A stretch of DNA of 38,547 nucleotides from Chthoniobacterales bacterium (GTDB lineage: Bacteria; Verrucomicrobiota; Verrucomicrobiia; Chthoniobacterales; JACTMZ01). Below, in pieces: positions 8,901 through 17,600 of this stretch (its first letter is position 1; each line of letters begins with the position of its first letter). The position numbers and the translations under genes are program-made. Location of the stretch: positions 1-38,547 of the forward strand of contig JACSRX010000018.1 of assembly GCA_014879535.1 (NCBI GenBank), given 5' to 3'. The notes beneath the pieces were generated by a model that was not told the DNA's origin, did not search any database, and saw only the letters and a program-made list of their open reading frames with translations.

Positions 8901-9110
8901 ATGGATCCCATGCTTCTCGAAAAAGCCCGCGAAACCGTCGGCAACGACAAAATCCTCGTCAACCTCGTGTCGCGCCGCGTGCGTCAACTCAACGCCTCAA
9001 GCCGCCCGTTGGTTGAGACGGTGCCCAGCATGGGCTTCATCGACATCGCGCTCAAGGAGATCGCCGAGGGCAAGATTTCCGCACGCCCGGTCGAACCCGC
9101 GGCGGCCTGA
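8901..9110 (+). CDS. rpoZ: RNA polymerase omega subunit
   Basis: A 69-residue protein. VGNDKILVNLVSRRVRQL followed by GFIDIALKEIAEGKI matches the omega fold (helix with paired Arg/Arg-Gln, then the IALREIxEG-type motif). Omega supports assembly and stability of RNA polymerase through beta-prime. Start is ATG at 8901; a second ATG at 8910 is equally possible. The frame is open further upstream, but that part overlaps the tRNA and promoter. smpB follows 32 bp downstream on the same strand and is probably cotranscribed. Confidence 0.85.
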   Translation: MDPMLLEKARETVGNDKILVNLVSRRVRQLNASSRPLVETVPSMGFIDIALKEIAEGKISARPVEPAAA

Positions 9111-9142
9111 TCTGGGCGCCCGCCGGAAAGGGGGCGCGTGTC

Positions 9143-9601
9143 ATGGGCAGGGACATCGTCACCAACCGCAAGGCGCGGCACAGCTACCACATCACCGAGT
9201 CCTTCGAGGCCGGTCTCTCGCTCAAGGGCACCGAGGTGAAGTCCATACGCGCCGGACTCGCCAACATGACAAGCGCCTTCGCGCGCCTTGAGGGCGGCGA
9301 GCTGTTCCTTCACGGGCTCGACGTCCAGCCTTACGAGCGGGCCAGCCACGAGCAACACGAACCGAAGCGCCCCCGGCGCCTGCTCGTCCACCGCGCCGAA
9401 CTGCACAGGCTGCGCGAGAAGGTGGAGATCGAGGGCTGCGCCCTCCCCGCACTGCGCCTCTACTGGAAGAACCAGAACGTCAAAGTCGAAATCGGGATCG
9501 CCAAGGGCAAGAAGGCCCCCGACAAACGCCATGACCTGAAACGCCGCGTCGCGGAACGCGAGGCCGCCCGCACGGCCGCGGCTTTCAACCGCCGCGGCTG
9601 A
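9143..9601 (+). CDS. smpB: SsrA-binding protein SmpB
   Basis: A 152-residue protein that binds tmRNA and delivers it to stalled ribosomes. Family motifs run the full length: NRKARHSYHITESFEAGL, LKGTEVKSIRAGLANM, HGLDVQPYERA, RRLLVHRAEL, ALRLYWKNQNVKVEIGIAKGKK and the basic C-terminal tail DKRHDLKRRVAERE. A G-rich stretch upstream may serve as ribosome binding site. No ssrA (tmRNA) gene is visible in this window. Confidence 0.97.
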   Translation: MGRDIVTNRKARHSYHITESFEAGLSLKGTEVKSIRAGLANMTSAFARLEGGELFLHGLDVQPYERASHEQHEPKRPRRLLVHRAELHRLREKVEIEGCALPALRLYWKNQNVKVEIGIAKGKKAPDKRHDLKRRVAEREAARTAAAFNRRG

Positions 9602-9645
9602 AATCATTGTCCGCCACCGGCCCCACGCTGCATATTCCCACCTTT

Positions 9646-11136
9646 ATGGCTCATCCGCCACTGCAACCTAATCCGCAGGAATTCCTGCGCCTCGCCGCCT
9701 CACACCGGGTCATCCCGGTGTGGACCGAGCTCGTCGCGGATGCCGAAACCCCCGTCACGGCCTTCGCCAAGATCACCGGCGACGAGCCGGCATTCCTTTT
9801 CGAGTCGGCCGAGCAGGACGAAAAAAGCGGACGCTACTCGATCCTCGGAACCGGGGCGGAACGCGAGTTCCTTGCCCGCGGACGGCATTTTGAAATCCGC
9901 AGCGGCGGGGAAATCCTCCGCTCCGGCGAGGCGGACGACCCGCTGGCCGAACTCGAGAAGGAAATGTCGCCCCTGCACGCCCCCTCGGGGATGCCGCATT
10001 TCCCGGGCGGATGCGTGGGCTATCTGGCCTACGATTCGATCCGCTATTTCGAACCGACGATCCCGCCCGCACCGAAGGATGAACTCGGCGTGACGGACCT
10101 GTATTTCTTCACCACCGACCGCGTGCTCGTCTTCGACCACCGCACCCGGCGGCTCAAGATCATCGTCAACGCCTACCCCGGGGAAGACCCCGCCGCCGCC
10201 TACGACGAAGCATGCCGCAAGATTTCCGGTTTGGTGGTCGCCCTCCGGGAACCCGCCGTGCTTCCCCCGCTCTTCACCGGCGCCGGGACGACCCCCTCGG
10301 AGGTTTCCTCCAACACGACGCGCGGGGAGTATCACGCGATGGTGGAGCGCGCGAAGGAATACATCCGCGCCGGCGACATCTTCCAGATCGTCCCCTCGCA
10401 GCGTTTCGAGACGCCGTTCAACGGCGCCCCGCTCGACCTCTACCGCGCCCTGCGCTTCGTCAATCCCTCCCCTTACATGTTCCTCCTGCGATGCCCGGGT
10501 TTCCAGCTCGTCGGCAGTTCGCCGGAAGTCCATGTGCGCGTGGACGACGGCAGGATCCAGATCCGCCCGATCGCCGGCACCATCCGCCGCGGAGCGACCC
10601 CGGAGGAGGACAACGCCAATGCGGAAGTGCTGCTTGCCGACCCGAAGGAACGCGCCGAGCACCTCATGCTGGTGGACCTCGCCCGCAACGACGTCGGACG
10701 CATCGCCGAATTCGGTTCGGTGCGGGTCACGGATTTCATGACCATCGAGCGATACAGCCACGTGATGCACATCGTGTCGAACGTGGTCGGACAACTCTCG
10801 CCCGGACACAGCACCTACGATGTCATGCGCGCGACCTTCCCTGCGGGCACCGTCTCCGGGGCGCCCAAGGTCCGCGCCATGCAGATCATCAACGAACTCG
10901 AGAAGAGCAAACGTTGCAGCTACGCGGGTGCCGTCGGGTATTTCGGTTACGACGGCAACCTCAATTCGTGCATCGCCCTGCGCACCGTGCTGCTCAAGGA
11001 CGGCAAAGCCTACGTGCAGGCCGGCGGCGGCGTGGTTGCGGATTCCACGCCCGAGGGCGAATATCAGGAAACCATCAACAAGGCGATGGGCGTCATGCGC
11101 GCCATCGAACGCGCCCGCACTGCCGGAAACCCATGA
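9646..11136 (+). CDS. trpE: Anthranilate synthase component I
   Basis: TrpE aminates chorismate to anthranilate using ammonia from TrpG. The N-terminal regulatory domain holds [17 protein letters not shown], the LLES-type tryptophan-binding site, suggesting feedback inhibition. The C-terminal chorismate-binding domain (about 225-490) shows [45 protein letters not shown] and [18 protein letters not shown] 9646 is preferred because the preceding 13 codons from a TTG at 9607 are not conserved in type. Length is 496 residues, normal for the family. It overlaps trpG by 4 bases (ATGA). No attenuator or other trp genes are visible nearby. Confidence 0.96.
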   Translation: MAHPPLQPNPQEFLRLAASHRVIPVWTELVADAETPVTAFAKITGDEPAFLFESAEQDEKSGRYSILGTGAEREFLARGRHFEIRSGGEILRSGEADDPLAELEKEMSPLHAPSGMPHFPGGCVGYLAYDSIRYFEPTIPPAPKDELGVTDLYFFTTDRVLVFDHRTRRLKIIVNAYPGEDPAAAYDEACRKISGLVVALREPAVLPPLFTGAGTTPSEVSSNTTRGEYHAMVERAKEYIRAGDIFQIVPSQRFETPFNGAPLDLYRALRFVNPSPYMFLLRCPGFQLVGSSPEVHVRVDDGRIQIRPIAGTIRRGATPEEDNANAEVLLADPKERAEHLMLVDLARNDVGRIAEFGSVRVTDFMTIERYSHVMHIVSNVVGQLSPGHSTYDVMRATFPAGTVSGAPKVRAMQIINELEKSKRCSYAGAVGYFGYDGNLNSCIALRTVLLKDGKAYVQAGGGVVADSTPEGEYQETINKAMGVMRAIERARTAGNP

Positions 11137-11696
11137 TCCTCGTCCTCGATAACTACGACAGCTTCACCTACAACCTCGTCCAGTATTTCGGCGAGCTGGG
11201 CGCGGAGCTGCATGTCGTCCGCAACGACCGGATCACCGTGGATGAAATCCGGAAGCTGACCCCCGAGCGCATCGTGGTGTCGCCCGGCCCCTGCACGCCG
11301 CACGAAGCGGGCATCAGCTGCGGGGTGATCAAGGCCTTCGGCGAAAGCACCCCCATCCTCGGCGTCTGCCTCGGCCATCAGTGCATCGGCGAAGTCTATG
11401 GCGGTGATGTCGTGCGCGCCGACCGCCTCATGCACGGCAAAACCTCCCCGATCCTTCACAAAGGCGAAGGCGTCTTCCGCGGACTTCCGTCACCCTTCGA
11501 GGCCACGCGCTACCACTCGCTCATCGTGAAGCGTGACACGTTCCCGGATTCACTCCAGATCACGGCCGAGACCGCCGAGGGCGAGATCATGGGGCTCCAG
11601 CACCGCCAATTTCCGGTCCACGGCGTCCAGTTCCACCCCGAATCCATCCTCACCACCGAGGGAAAGCAGCTTCTCCGGAACTTCCTCGAATTGTGA
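11133..11696 (+). CDS. trpG: Anthranilate synthase glutamine amidotransferase component
   Basis: A 187-residue class I glutamine amidotransferase that supplies ammonia to TrpE. The catalytic triad is visible: C79 in GVCLGHQ, and H168/E170 in VQFHPES. The N terminus [18 protein letters not shown] and [11 protein letters not shown] are typical of TrpG/PabA. The ATG overlaps the trpE stop. In many bacteria a single TrpG also serves PabB in folate synthesis; that cannot be judged here. Confidence 0.96.
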   Translation: MILVLDNYDSFTYNLVQYFGELGAELHVVRNDRITVDEIRKLTPERIVVSPGPCTPHEAGISCGVIKAFGESTPILGVCLGHQCIGEVYGGDVVRADRLMHGKTSPILHKGEGVFRGLPSPFEATRYHSLIVKRDTFPDSLQITAETAEGEIMGLQHRQFPVHGVQFHPESILTTEGKQLLRNFLEL

Positions 11697-11706
11697 TCAC
11701 GGCGCC

Positions 11707-11916
11707 GTGCCCTCGCCCGAGACCATCTTCGTCATCATCCTCTTCAGCGCCATCGGACTGGCGGCTGTCCGCCACGGCAAACGGGAGAGCAATGCCGTCT
11801 GCCTGCTCCTCGGCATCGCCCTGATGATCTATCCCTACTTCGTCGAGGGTCTTCTCCTGAACCTCGGCGTCGGCGCAGCCCTCACCACCGCCGTCTGGCA
11901 TTTCTGGAGTTCCTAA
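11707..11916 (+). CDS. Small two-helix membrane protein
   Basis: A 69-residue protein starting at a GTG 10 bases after trpG. It has two hydrophobic segments (about 4-20 and 30-62) with a basic turn AVRHGKRESN between them. The segment ALMIYPYFVEGLLLNLGVGA resembles short membrane proteins often annotated as putative amino acid transport proteins, an annotation with little support. The coding frame is open and consistent in codon use. Function is unknown; proximity to trpEG does not prove a link. Confidence 0.6.
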   Translation: MPSPETIFVIILFSAIGLAAVRHGKRESNAVCLLLGIALMIYPYFVEGLLLNLGVGAALTTAVWHFWSS

Positions 11917-11941
11917 GCAATGCGCACACCCTGCCCGGTAG

Positions 11942-11962
11942 GGACGGCTGGCCCAGCCGTCC
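11942..11962. repeat. REP-like palindrome
   Basis: A perfect 8-bp inverted repeat, GGACGGCT (11942-11949) and AGCCGTCC (11955-11962), with a five-base GGCCC loop. It sits in the 91-base gap between two small genes. It looks like a dispersed extragenic palindrome or RNA hairpin and has no T-run. No second exact copy was found in this window. Confidence 0.5.
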
Positions 11963-12007
11963 TCACGCGTGATAAACGGAGACTCATCTCATGATGCATT
12001 CCTCCCG

Positions 12008-12529
12008 ATGAAAACCCTCCTCATCATCCTCGTCCTCGGCGGCATCGCCTTCTACTGGCACCGCGACCGGATCGACAAGCTCTCATCCGAACTCCAAACC
12101 GCCCGGACCGAGTTGAAACAGGCGCAGGACGAACTGGCCGCCAATTCGGAATCCCTGCAGTTGGCACAGAACGAAGTCCGCAAGGCCTCCGCCATGGCCC
12201 ATGCCAATGACGGCAGCCTGCAAACCTTGACCACGGAAGCAGAAAACCTGCGTCTGGAACGCGACGCCCTGCGCTCGGAATTGGACGCCCTGAAGGCCCC
12301 CAAAGTGGTGGTAGCCGCCCCGCCCTTCGATTCCAGCCCGATGGCCTCGTTCGCCTACGACGGCACCCGCTTCATCGAGGCAAGAATCACCGAAATCAGC
12401 CCGGCGGGCGTCACCGTGGCCGGCAAGGATGGCCGCACCGTCGTCGTCGAACTCGACAAGGCCATCAAAATCCCCGAACTGCGCATCAGAGCCAGAGACG
12501 CCATCCAAGCGGCATCGGCCGGACAGTAA
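12008..12529 (+). CDS. Membrane-anchored coiled-coil protein, unknown function
   Basis: A 173-residue protein. An N-terminal hydrophobic anchor (MKTLLIILVLGGIAFYW) is followed by a heptad-rich coiled coil (about 22-95) rich in Glu, Gln and Leu. The C-terminal beta-rich part (about 115-160) is FIEARITEISPAGVTVAGKDG. ATG 12008 is chosen because it begins the membrane anchor; the frame extends 13 codons upstream without better features. No family is recognised. Confidence 0.7.
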   Translation: MKTLLIILVLGGIAFYWHRDRIDKLSSELQTARTELKQAQDELAANSESLQLAQNEVRKASAMAHANDGSLQTLTTEAENLRLERDALRSELDALKAPKVVVAAPPFDSSPMASFAYDGTRFIEARITEISPAGVTVAGKDGRTVVVELDKAIKIPELRIRARDAIQAASAGQ

Positions 12530-12596
12530 CCTCGGCGTCAGCAGGCCAGACACGTTGAGGTTCGGAGATCATGGAGCGCTTGCACCCTGCGGGAAT

Positions 12597-12613
12597 CTTG
12601 GGACAATCCCAAG
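12597..12613 (+). promoter_or_regulatory. Hairpin just upstream of a start codon
   Basis: CTTGGGA (12597-12603) and TCCCAAG (12607-12613) are perfect inverted repeats around a 3-base loop, ending one base before the ATG at 12615. The only Shine-Dalgarno-like GGGA lies inside the stem, so the mRNA hairpin could hide the ribosome site of the large exported protein. It is a sequence observation; regulation is inferred. Confidence 0.45.
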
Positions 12614-12614
12614 C

Positions 12615-15600
12615 ATGCGCTGGTTTGGACTCCTCGCCATCAGTGCCACCTCCCTGATGGCTCAGGAAGGTCCGCCGATCACGTCTGCGTCCTTCAGCAA
12701 CAACACCTTTGTTCTGGATTGGGACAGGTCCGTGCAGGGCGATGCGGCGCTGATTCGCGTGTTCGATGTGGAGCGGCGTCCCTCACTGACCACCGGATCG
12801 TGGAGTCGAATAGCCGCCGACAACATCGCCGGCTCCCATGCCGACGAAACACCCCCCGGGCACAGTGGCTTTTACAGGCTCAAAGAATCGATATTTCCCC
12901 TGGCCCTGATCGGCCCCGATGCCGAGAGCCCGTCCCAGGGCGCACGGATCGTCAGTCCCGGCCACGCCGATGCGTTGTTCCTCCATCCCATCGATCTGCC
13001 GATTGAGGAATTGGGAGAGACAAACTCCTTCTCCGTGTGGGTTGACGGCGTCCATCGCGCCACCATCCACTACTTCGCCGGCCTTGAGGGCCTTCCGTTC
13101 CGCTACGGCGTTGCCGGGGGAGCACCCTCGGACATCCTGATCTTCGGCAGCGAGGACATCCATTTGACGACCCCGGAATTCCAGAATGCGAAAACGGCCG
13201 CGGAGACAGGCGCACAAATCGCCCGCACGGAGTTGACGTCGCTCCTCAGGACGTTCCCCGATTCCGCAACCGTATGGCAGAACATCGGCGGAACCTGGAC
13301 GAATGAGGCCACGGTGCTTTATTACCGGGCAAAATCCGACAATCCCTTGTTTGGAGCCAGCCCCGCGCAATTCGGCTCCCAAATCACCCTCCTTGCCAAG
13401 CCCCTTGTCTCCGGCGCAGAGGCTGTTCCGCTGTCTGGCATCGGGGACACGCTGCCGTTTCCCGGAGCCGGCCTCATAAACCTCAACGCGACAAACACCG
13501 CTGCTCCCGAGCCGTGGATCGGCTCCCGGAACAGCGCCGAAAATGACCACCCCGTGACAGCTGCACGGTGGATTTACATTGGCCAGTATCCGGGCCCGAC
13601 CAACTCGACCAATCCGCCCGTCGCCCGTTTTGCCTACTGGGTCGAAGATGAGAGCTTCAAAGTTGACCCCTACACCGTCCCATCCGGTGCGCTCGACACC
13701 AACACGATGACCCCGGCGGAAATCCGCTTCCTCACAACCACCAACTCCCGCGGCCTTGATCTTTCCCGGGGAGGCTTCAAGCGGTTCAACATCAACTCCA
13801 TCGCAACCGGCATCAGCAGTCCGCTGGACACGAACAACATCCGCATCGCCTTGGATCGCGTGATCTCGGCCATTGCCAACACCAATGCCGCGCCACTTTT
13901 CGGACAGCGCTTTTACCGGCTATCGACCAACACCGAAGGCATCAATGCAACCGAGGCGGTGACGGCGCATCATGCCGCCATCTACCTGCAAAAGATCGCG
14001 GCGAACATGCTGGATTACATCGACGGCGACGACCAGCCGACCATCGTGAACAATGACGCAAATTTCACGATCAGAACAGGCCGCCCCGAGATCGGAATCA
14101 AATCGGTGACCGGCAGTTCATACGGCAGCAACTCGGTGGCCGCCATGGGCATCGAAGCACTTCCACGCCTCCAGGAATACGCAATCCACGGGCGCATCCG
14201 GCAGATGAACCCAATCGGGTATCACACCAGTTCCGCCCCCACCAACCCCGTGGCTCAATACGAAGTTTCGATCGACCACTATTTGGAGTTTTGGAACCCG
14301 AGCACCCGGGACATCACGCTCACCAATGCATTTCTGAAGATTTACGATCAACCGGGGTTTGGAACGAACATCACAGGTGAACTTTTCAACGAAGGGCGCC
14401 CCGCGGAAATTCCCGTAAACAACATCACCTTCCCCGCCGGGAAAGTGACGGTGCTGACCACGGCACCCACCAACGAAATCAATCAACTGCTCGTGGGAAC
14501 AAATCTGCCCAACATCGTCTCCCTCCCGACCCCGGACAATGTGCGCATTTTCAGCGGGCAGACTCGTGACCTTTCCACCAATTCCTATATGGGATTCAAC
14601 CGCATTTTCATCGTCTCGCTGCGCTCAAGAAGCACCATCATTAGTGACTACGAAACAAGCATGCTGCTGGGCAATGAATTTGGAATTCTTGAAAGTTTTA
14701 CGGGACTCCCGATTGGCGTCTCTGGCGGCTCGGTGCCTGCACTGCACTTTGTCGTGAGCAATAATGACATTCTTGCCAACGGCAATCTTTACTTTGTTCG
14801 CGGCGGATCGCTTCGCGGCAACTCGGGACTCGCATCCCCCGCAAGCACCGAGGGGGATCCGCGCTCCCTGAATGAGCAGCTTGAGTTCTACTTGTATCAG
14901 CCAACAGGGGCTTTGGAACAAACCCGCTTCTTATTGACAGGTTTGGGTAACAACATCGTGCCGGCTCAAAGCACCATCGGGGCGCCAAACTGGAACTTTG
15001 TCTCACCCACCAATTGGGTGGATTTCACTGGCACCAATTCGGGAGCCCCATACGCCCCCTTGGTCGTCCAAAATGCCCCCATGCAATCCATCGGAGGGCT
15101 TGGCCACCTCACCGATCCCGCCAGGGTTCCGGGCACGTCGGGAGCCCTGAGCAATGTGGTTTACTCCCGTGGCGGCGGACGAACCCTTCGTATCGGACAA
15201 GGCGAACTCCCCGCATGGCACGATGGGAATCAGACGAACGCCAGCCGCACATGGACGTCATGGCGGCTCACCGACATTTTCACCACGCGGACAAATCTCT
15301 GCTTCATCGGCCCGATCAATCCCAATGGGGCCTTGCGCGACGGAGGCCGGGCACTCGCCTCCTTCGTGCATGGATTCACGCTCCTTTCCCCGACGGAAGG
15401 CGCTCCCAACACGGGGCTGCGATCATTGGAGACGGCCACCTTCACCGCCGGGTTTGTCCAGAGGCTGACGAATCCTTCCACATCGGGCACCCCGGTTGGT
15501 GCCCTCAACGCATTCTGGGAACGCGGCGAAATCTCGGAGCTGACCTTCTTCAATCAAGGCACCTCCGTGGTGGATGGCGCCAACATGAGCTTCACTCTGG

Positions 15601-15887
15601 ACCGTGGGCGTGAGGAGATCGTGCGCCGCACCATCGAGCGGATCACCACGCGCGGAAGCGCCTTCACCGCCTATGTGATCGGGCAGGCCCTCGACGGAAC
15701 AAACGTCGTGAGAACCGTCAGACTCAGGGAAACCTTCCAAGTCCAACCGGAGTTTGCATCCAGTGGCGCCCTCAACGACTCTTTCGATCCCTCCAGCGCA
15801 CTCCAGACCGCCAGCCGTTTCACTCCGGCGACTAATTTCACCTCCGAAATCCTCACGACGGAGTTGGTGGATGAGAACACGCCCTGA
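12615..15887 (+). CDS. Large exported protein resembling Verru_Chthon cassette protein A
   Basis: A 1090-residue protein with a cleavable signal peptide (about 1-17, ending LMAQ). A beta-rich N-terminal region ends HSGFYRLKE, a form common in Verrucomicrobia surface proteins. The middle contains ARFAYWVEDESFKVD, MLDYIDGDDQPT and LPRLQEYAIHGRI, followed by HYLEFWNPSTRDITLTN. This order recalls the large Verru_Chthon cassette A (TIGR02600-type) proteins, which normally begin with a pilin-like helix and sit beside small pilin-like genes. Here neither feature is present, so the resemblance may reflect a distant or orphan member. The body is rich in Asn/Thr and lower in GC than neighbouring genes. 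The start at 12615 is preferred because the signal peptide begins there. Confidence 0.8.
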   Translation: MRWFGLLAISATSLMAQEGPPITSASFSNNTFVLDWDRSVQGDAALIRVFDVERRPSLTTGSWSRIAADNIAGSHADETPPGHSGFYRLKESIFPLALIGPDAESPSQGARIVSPGHADALFLHPIDLPIEELGETNSFSVWVDGVHRATIHYFAGLEGLPFRYGVAGGAPSDILIFGSEDIHLTTPEFQNAKTAAETGAQIARTELTSLLRTFPDSATVWQNIGGTWTNEATVLYYRAKSDNPLFGASPAQFGSQITLLAKPLVSGAEAVPLSGIGDTLPFPGAGLINLNATNTAAPEPWIGSRNSAENDHPVTAARWIYIGQYPGPTNSTNPPVARFAYWVEDESFKVDPYTVPSGALDTNTMTPAEIRFLTTTNSRGLDLSRGGFKRFNINSIATGISSPLDTNNIRIALDRVISAIANTNAAPLFGQRFYRLSTNTEGINATEAVTAHHAAIYLQKIAANMLDYIDGDDQPTIVNNDANFTIRTGRPEIGIKSVTGSSYGSNSVAAMGIEALPRLQEYAIHGRIRQMNPIGYHTSSAPTNPVAQYEVSIDHYLEFWNPSTRDITLTNAFLKIYDQPGFGTNITGELFNEGRPAEIPVNNITFPAGKVTVLTTAPTNEINQLLVGTNLPNIVSLPTPDNVRIFSGQTRDLSTNSYMGFNRIFIVSLRSRSTIISDYETSMLLGNEFGILESFTGLPIGVSGGSVPALHFVVSNNDILANGNLYFVRGGSLRGNSGLASPASTEGDPRSLNEQLEFYLYQPTGALEQTRFLLTGLGNNIVPAQSTIGAPNWNFVSPTNWVDFTGTNSGAPYAPLVVQNAPMQSIGGLGHLTDPARVPGTSGALSNVVYSRGGGRTLRIGQGELPAWHDGNQTNASRTWTSWRLTDIFTTRTNLCFIGPINPNGALRDGGRALASFVHGFTLLSPTEGAPNTGLRSLETATFTAGFVQRLTNPSTSGTPVGALNAFWERGEISELTFFNQGTSVVDGANMSFTLDRGREEIVRRTIERITTRGSAFTAYVIGQALDGTNVVRTVRLRETFQVQPEFASSGALNDSFDPSSALQTASRFTPATNFTSEILTTELVDENTP

Positions 15888-15957
15888 TTCAAGGCGCGAC
15901 CACCAACTTGTCGTCAGCTCAAGACCCGGATTTCAATCCCCCCGGGCAAGATGTTCT

Positions 15958-16452
15958 TCAATTGCCATGTTTGTCATAAAAGACAACTGTTGAGCCATCG
16001 TAAGTTGGCGCATAGCCATAAAAGTCAGCGATCTTTTCCAGAATCTCCTCAGGGAAATAGCTTTTGGAGCGAATTGAGACTCTCTGTGTTGGTGTTCTCT
16101 GAAACTTGAAAGAAAAGGTGCTGTCCGTTGCCTTCATCAGTTCCCGCAGCGCCTCTTCGAAAGTGACTTTGCTGACGTTGAAATTTATCGGGGATTCGAA
16201 TCGGCCTCCTGCTGAGGATATGAACCTGACTCGGGCAAGGTCCTTTTCGAGTTGGGTGATGCGTTTAGCTGGGGGGATGGATGCATCTTTTGCATCGAGT
16301 TGCACTTCCTTCTTGCCGCTTCCTCCTCCTCGAAACTCTGGCGATCCACCTGCGTAGTGAATCGCGATGTATCGCCCGCCGGGCCCATCACACGACACAC
16401 AGACGAAACCGAGGCTGATGCAGATCGTTTGAAGCAGCAGTCGGTGTTGCAT
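15958..16452 (-). CDS. Small exported or lipoprotein-like protein, unknown function
   Basis: A 164-residue protein whose start at 16452 is chosen because a hydrophobic export signal begins there (LLLQTICISLGFVCVSC). The Cys at the end could be acylated, although the lipobox is not canonical. The mature part has a Gly-rich stretch and a helix ITQLEKDLARVRFI. The C-terminal region FNVSKVTFEEALRELMKATDSTF then VSIRSKSYF recalls STN/secretin-type short domains, which contain FxxxxxxEALxxLL helices. That similarity is only suggestive. Codon use is less GC-biased than in the core genes. Confidence 0.6.
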   Translation of the reverse strand: MQHRLLLQTICISLGFVCVSCDGPGGRYIAIHYAGGSPEFRGGGSGKKEVQLDAKDASIPPAKRITQLEKDLARVRFISSAGGRFESPINFNVSKVTFEEALRELMKATDSTFSFKFQRTPTQRVSIRSKSYFPEEILEKIADFYGYAPTYDGSTVVFYDKHGN

Positions 16453-16490
16453 TCTACTGATCTTGCCTTTTAACGCCAGCGACGTCCCAC

Positions 16491-16516
16491 TTCGCTGAAC
16501 AGCCAACCTCAGCGAA
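16491..16516. promoter_or_regulatory. Inverted repeat between two minus-strand orphan genes
   Basis: TTCGCTGA (16491-16498) and TCAGCGAA (16509-16516) form a perfect 8-bp stem with a 10-base loop, 39 bases upstream of the start at 16452. A second 8-base pair, GAACAGCC (16497-16504) and GGCTGTTC (16593-16600), overlaps it and could form a competing long-range stem. It could be a terminator for the upstream gene or a leader structure. Confidence 0.35.
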
Positions 16517-16613
16517 TTCCACCAAGCCGAAGATTGAACTGCAACCCTGATTTGTGCGCCTTCATACAGTGGTTCTGAATTGCCTGCCGAATGGCTGTTC
16601 GAATCAAGCATGG

Positions 16614-16946
16614 TCAGGCGACTCCGCCATCGCCAGCTGAGGGGACGTGAAGGTGGATGAACACGAGATGTGTGAGGCGAAAGAACGCAAGTATCAGCGC
16701 ACAGAGTGCAAACGCGATCACGAGCGACCACGGCTCACCGAACGAATCCGAGGCTCCGAAGGTGTGGAGCAGCAGATATCCGGCACCACTCAGCATATAA
16801 AGCGCGACGGCAGGTATGATGTTGACGCCGGGAATGAAAAGAGTAAGCGAGAGCAAAGCCGTAGCAGCAAGTCCCCAGCATAGTGAACGAAAGATCGCCG
16901 AGCAAATTGGGAATGAGATTGGTGGCGGCGATTGATTTGCATTCAT
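16614..16946 (-). CDS. Small three-helix membrane protein, unknown function
   Basis: A 110-residue protein starting at ATG 16946, with hydrophobic segments about 16-37, 41-60 and 70-95. The C terminus is short and His-containing (LTHLVFIHLHVPSAGDGG). The frame continues open upstream, but that extension is basic, irregular and lacks membrane character. No family is recognised. It precedes the 15958-16452 gene on the same strand. Confidence 0.5.
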   Translation of the reverse strand: MNANQSPPPISFPICSAIFRSLCWGLAATALLSLTLFIPGVNIIPAVALYMLSGAGYLLLHTFGASDSFGEPWSLVIAFALCALILAFFRLTHLVFIHLHVPSAGDGGVA

Positions 16947-17225
16947 TGCGCAGGAGACGCTTTGAGTCGCTTGGCATACAATCTGCGACCATTCATCGGG
17001 GTCCAGCTTGCCATGCCTTCGCCAAATTCGGCAAGCATCGTGCCGGAAGAGACCGTCTCGATCGTCGTTTGATTCACTCCTCCGCCAGTGATGCGGTTTC
17101 CTCCGAATTCTGGGAACCCGGGCTCCAAGCATCGCCCGGGATCGAAGCTCAAGCTGAACCAACGCGGATACGCTGCATTTTCCTTCAAGTTTCAGGTCTC
17201 CTCCTTCATCCTTCCCGCGCACCCC
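16947..17225. other. Intergenic stretch upstream of the tRNA half-gene
   Basis: About 280 bases without a convincing gene. An 81-codon minus-strand frame (16943-17188, TTG start) is open but has no recognisable domain. If the element call is right, this is the original chromosomal flank and should contain the former promoter of the tRNA-Ile2 gene; I cannot pick out a clear one. Confidence 0.4.
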
Positions 17226-17263
17226 GGGGGTGTAGCTCAATGGTCAGAGCAGGCGGCTCATAA
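17226..17263 (+). repeat. Left attachment core: 5' half of tRNA-Ile2
   Basis: 38 bases identical to the first 38 bases of the intact tRNA at 19474, from the acceptor 5' strand through the anticodon loop. Identity stops abruptly on both sides. No 3' half follows, so it cannot make a functional tRNA. It is probably the ancestral 5' part of the gene cut off by integration. Confidence 0.85.
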
Positions 17264-17312
17264 GAGGAACAGCGCAATTTTCCTGAATTTTCCCGAGTCA
17301 TCCCACGTCTGC

Positions 17313-17343
17313 AAACCCGCATGAACACAGGCTTCGCGGGTTT
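17313..17343. repeat. Inverted repeat near the left attachment core
   Basis: AAACCCGC (17313-17320) and GCGGGTTT (17336-17343) form a perfect 8-bp stem with a 15-base loop, flanked by TCATCCC direct repeats. On the plus strand the stem ends in TTT, so it could also stop transcription reading through the tRNA fragment. Confidence 0.4.
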
Positions 17344-17389
17344 CCGTCATCATCCCGCGTCATCCCGAGTGCGCTCATTTTTCGGGGGG

Positions 17390-17412
17390 CGGGTTACAAA
17401 ATCGGGTTACAA
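17390..17412 (+). repeat. 23-bp direct repeat, left copy (candidate integrase arm site)
   Basis: Identical to 19398-19420. Each copy consists of two CGGGTTACAA units 13 bases apart. Same orientation at both ends of the element, 127 bases inside the left core. The paired placement fits arm-type integrase binding sites. Confidence 0.6.
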
Positions 17413-17600
17413 AGCAAAGCGGTTGTTCACCGCATGCTCGTTCCCCATGAGCTTCATTTCGGGCAGCGGTGCGACGCCGTGCCACTGACGGACGCACAAG
17501 GCCCGTGCCTCATCATGACGAACAGGGGCACTCATTGCCGCCCCCTGTAAACCCCCGGCTAGGGGGGAACCTACCCTAACGCGAAGCTCGGCTGACTGCG

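Larger units (their letters stand above)
17264..17600. other. Left end of the integrative element, no confident gene
   Basis: Contains three near-identical TCATCCC-type 12-mers (17298-17309, 17350-17361, 17360-17371), an 8-bp inverted repeat (17313-17320 with 17336-17343) and a 23-bp direct repeat copy (17390-17412). Two GC-rich hairpins follow (ACAGGGG/CCCCTGT at 17522-17548 and CCCCC/GGGGG at 17552-17566). A minus-strand frame of 84 codons (17407-17661) is open but overlaps the next gene and lacks recognisable features. The stretch looks like an attachment-site arm rather than coding DNA. Confidence 0.5.

Noticed and set aside
16491-16600. Integron recombination site between the two orphan genes
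   Set aside because: Inverted repeats are present, but the core boxes and typical arrangement are not.
17226-17300. A second functional tRNA gene
   Set aside because: Only the 5' half is present; the 3' anticodon stem strand, T arm and acceptor 3' strand are missing.
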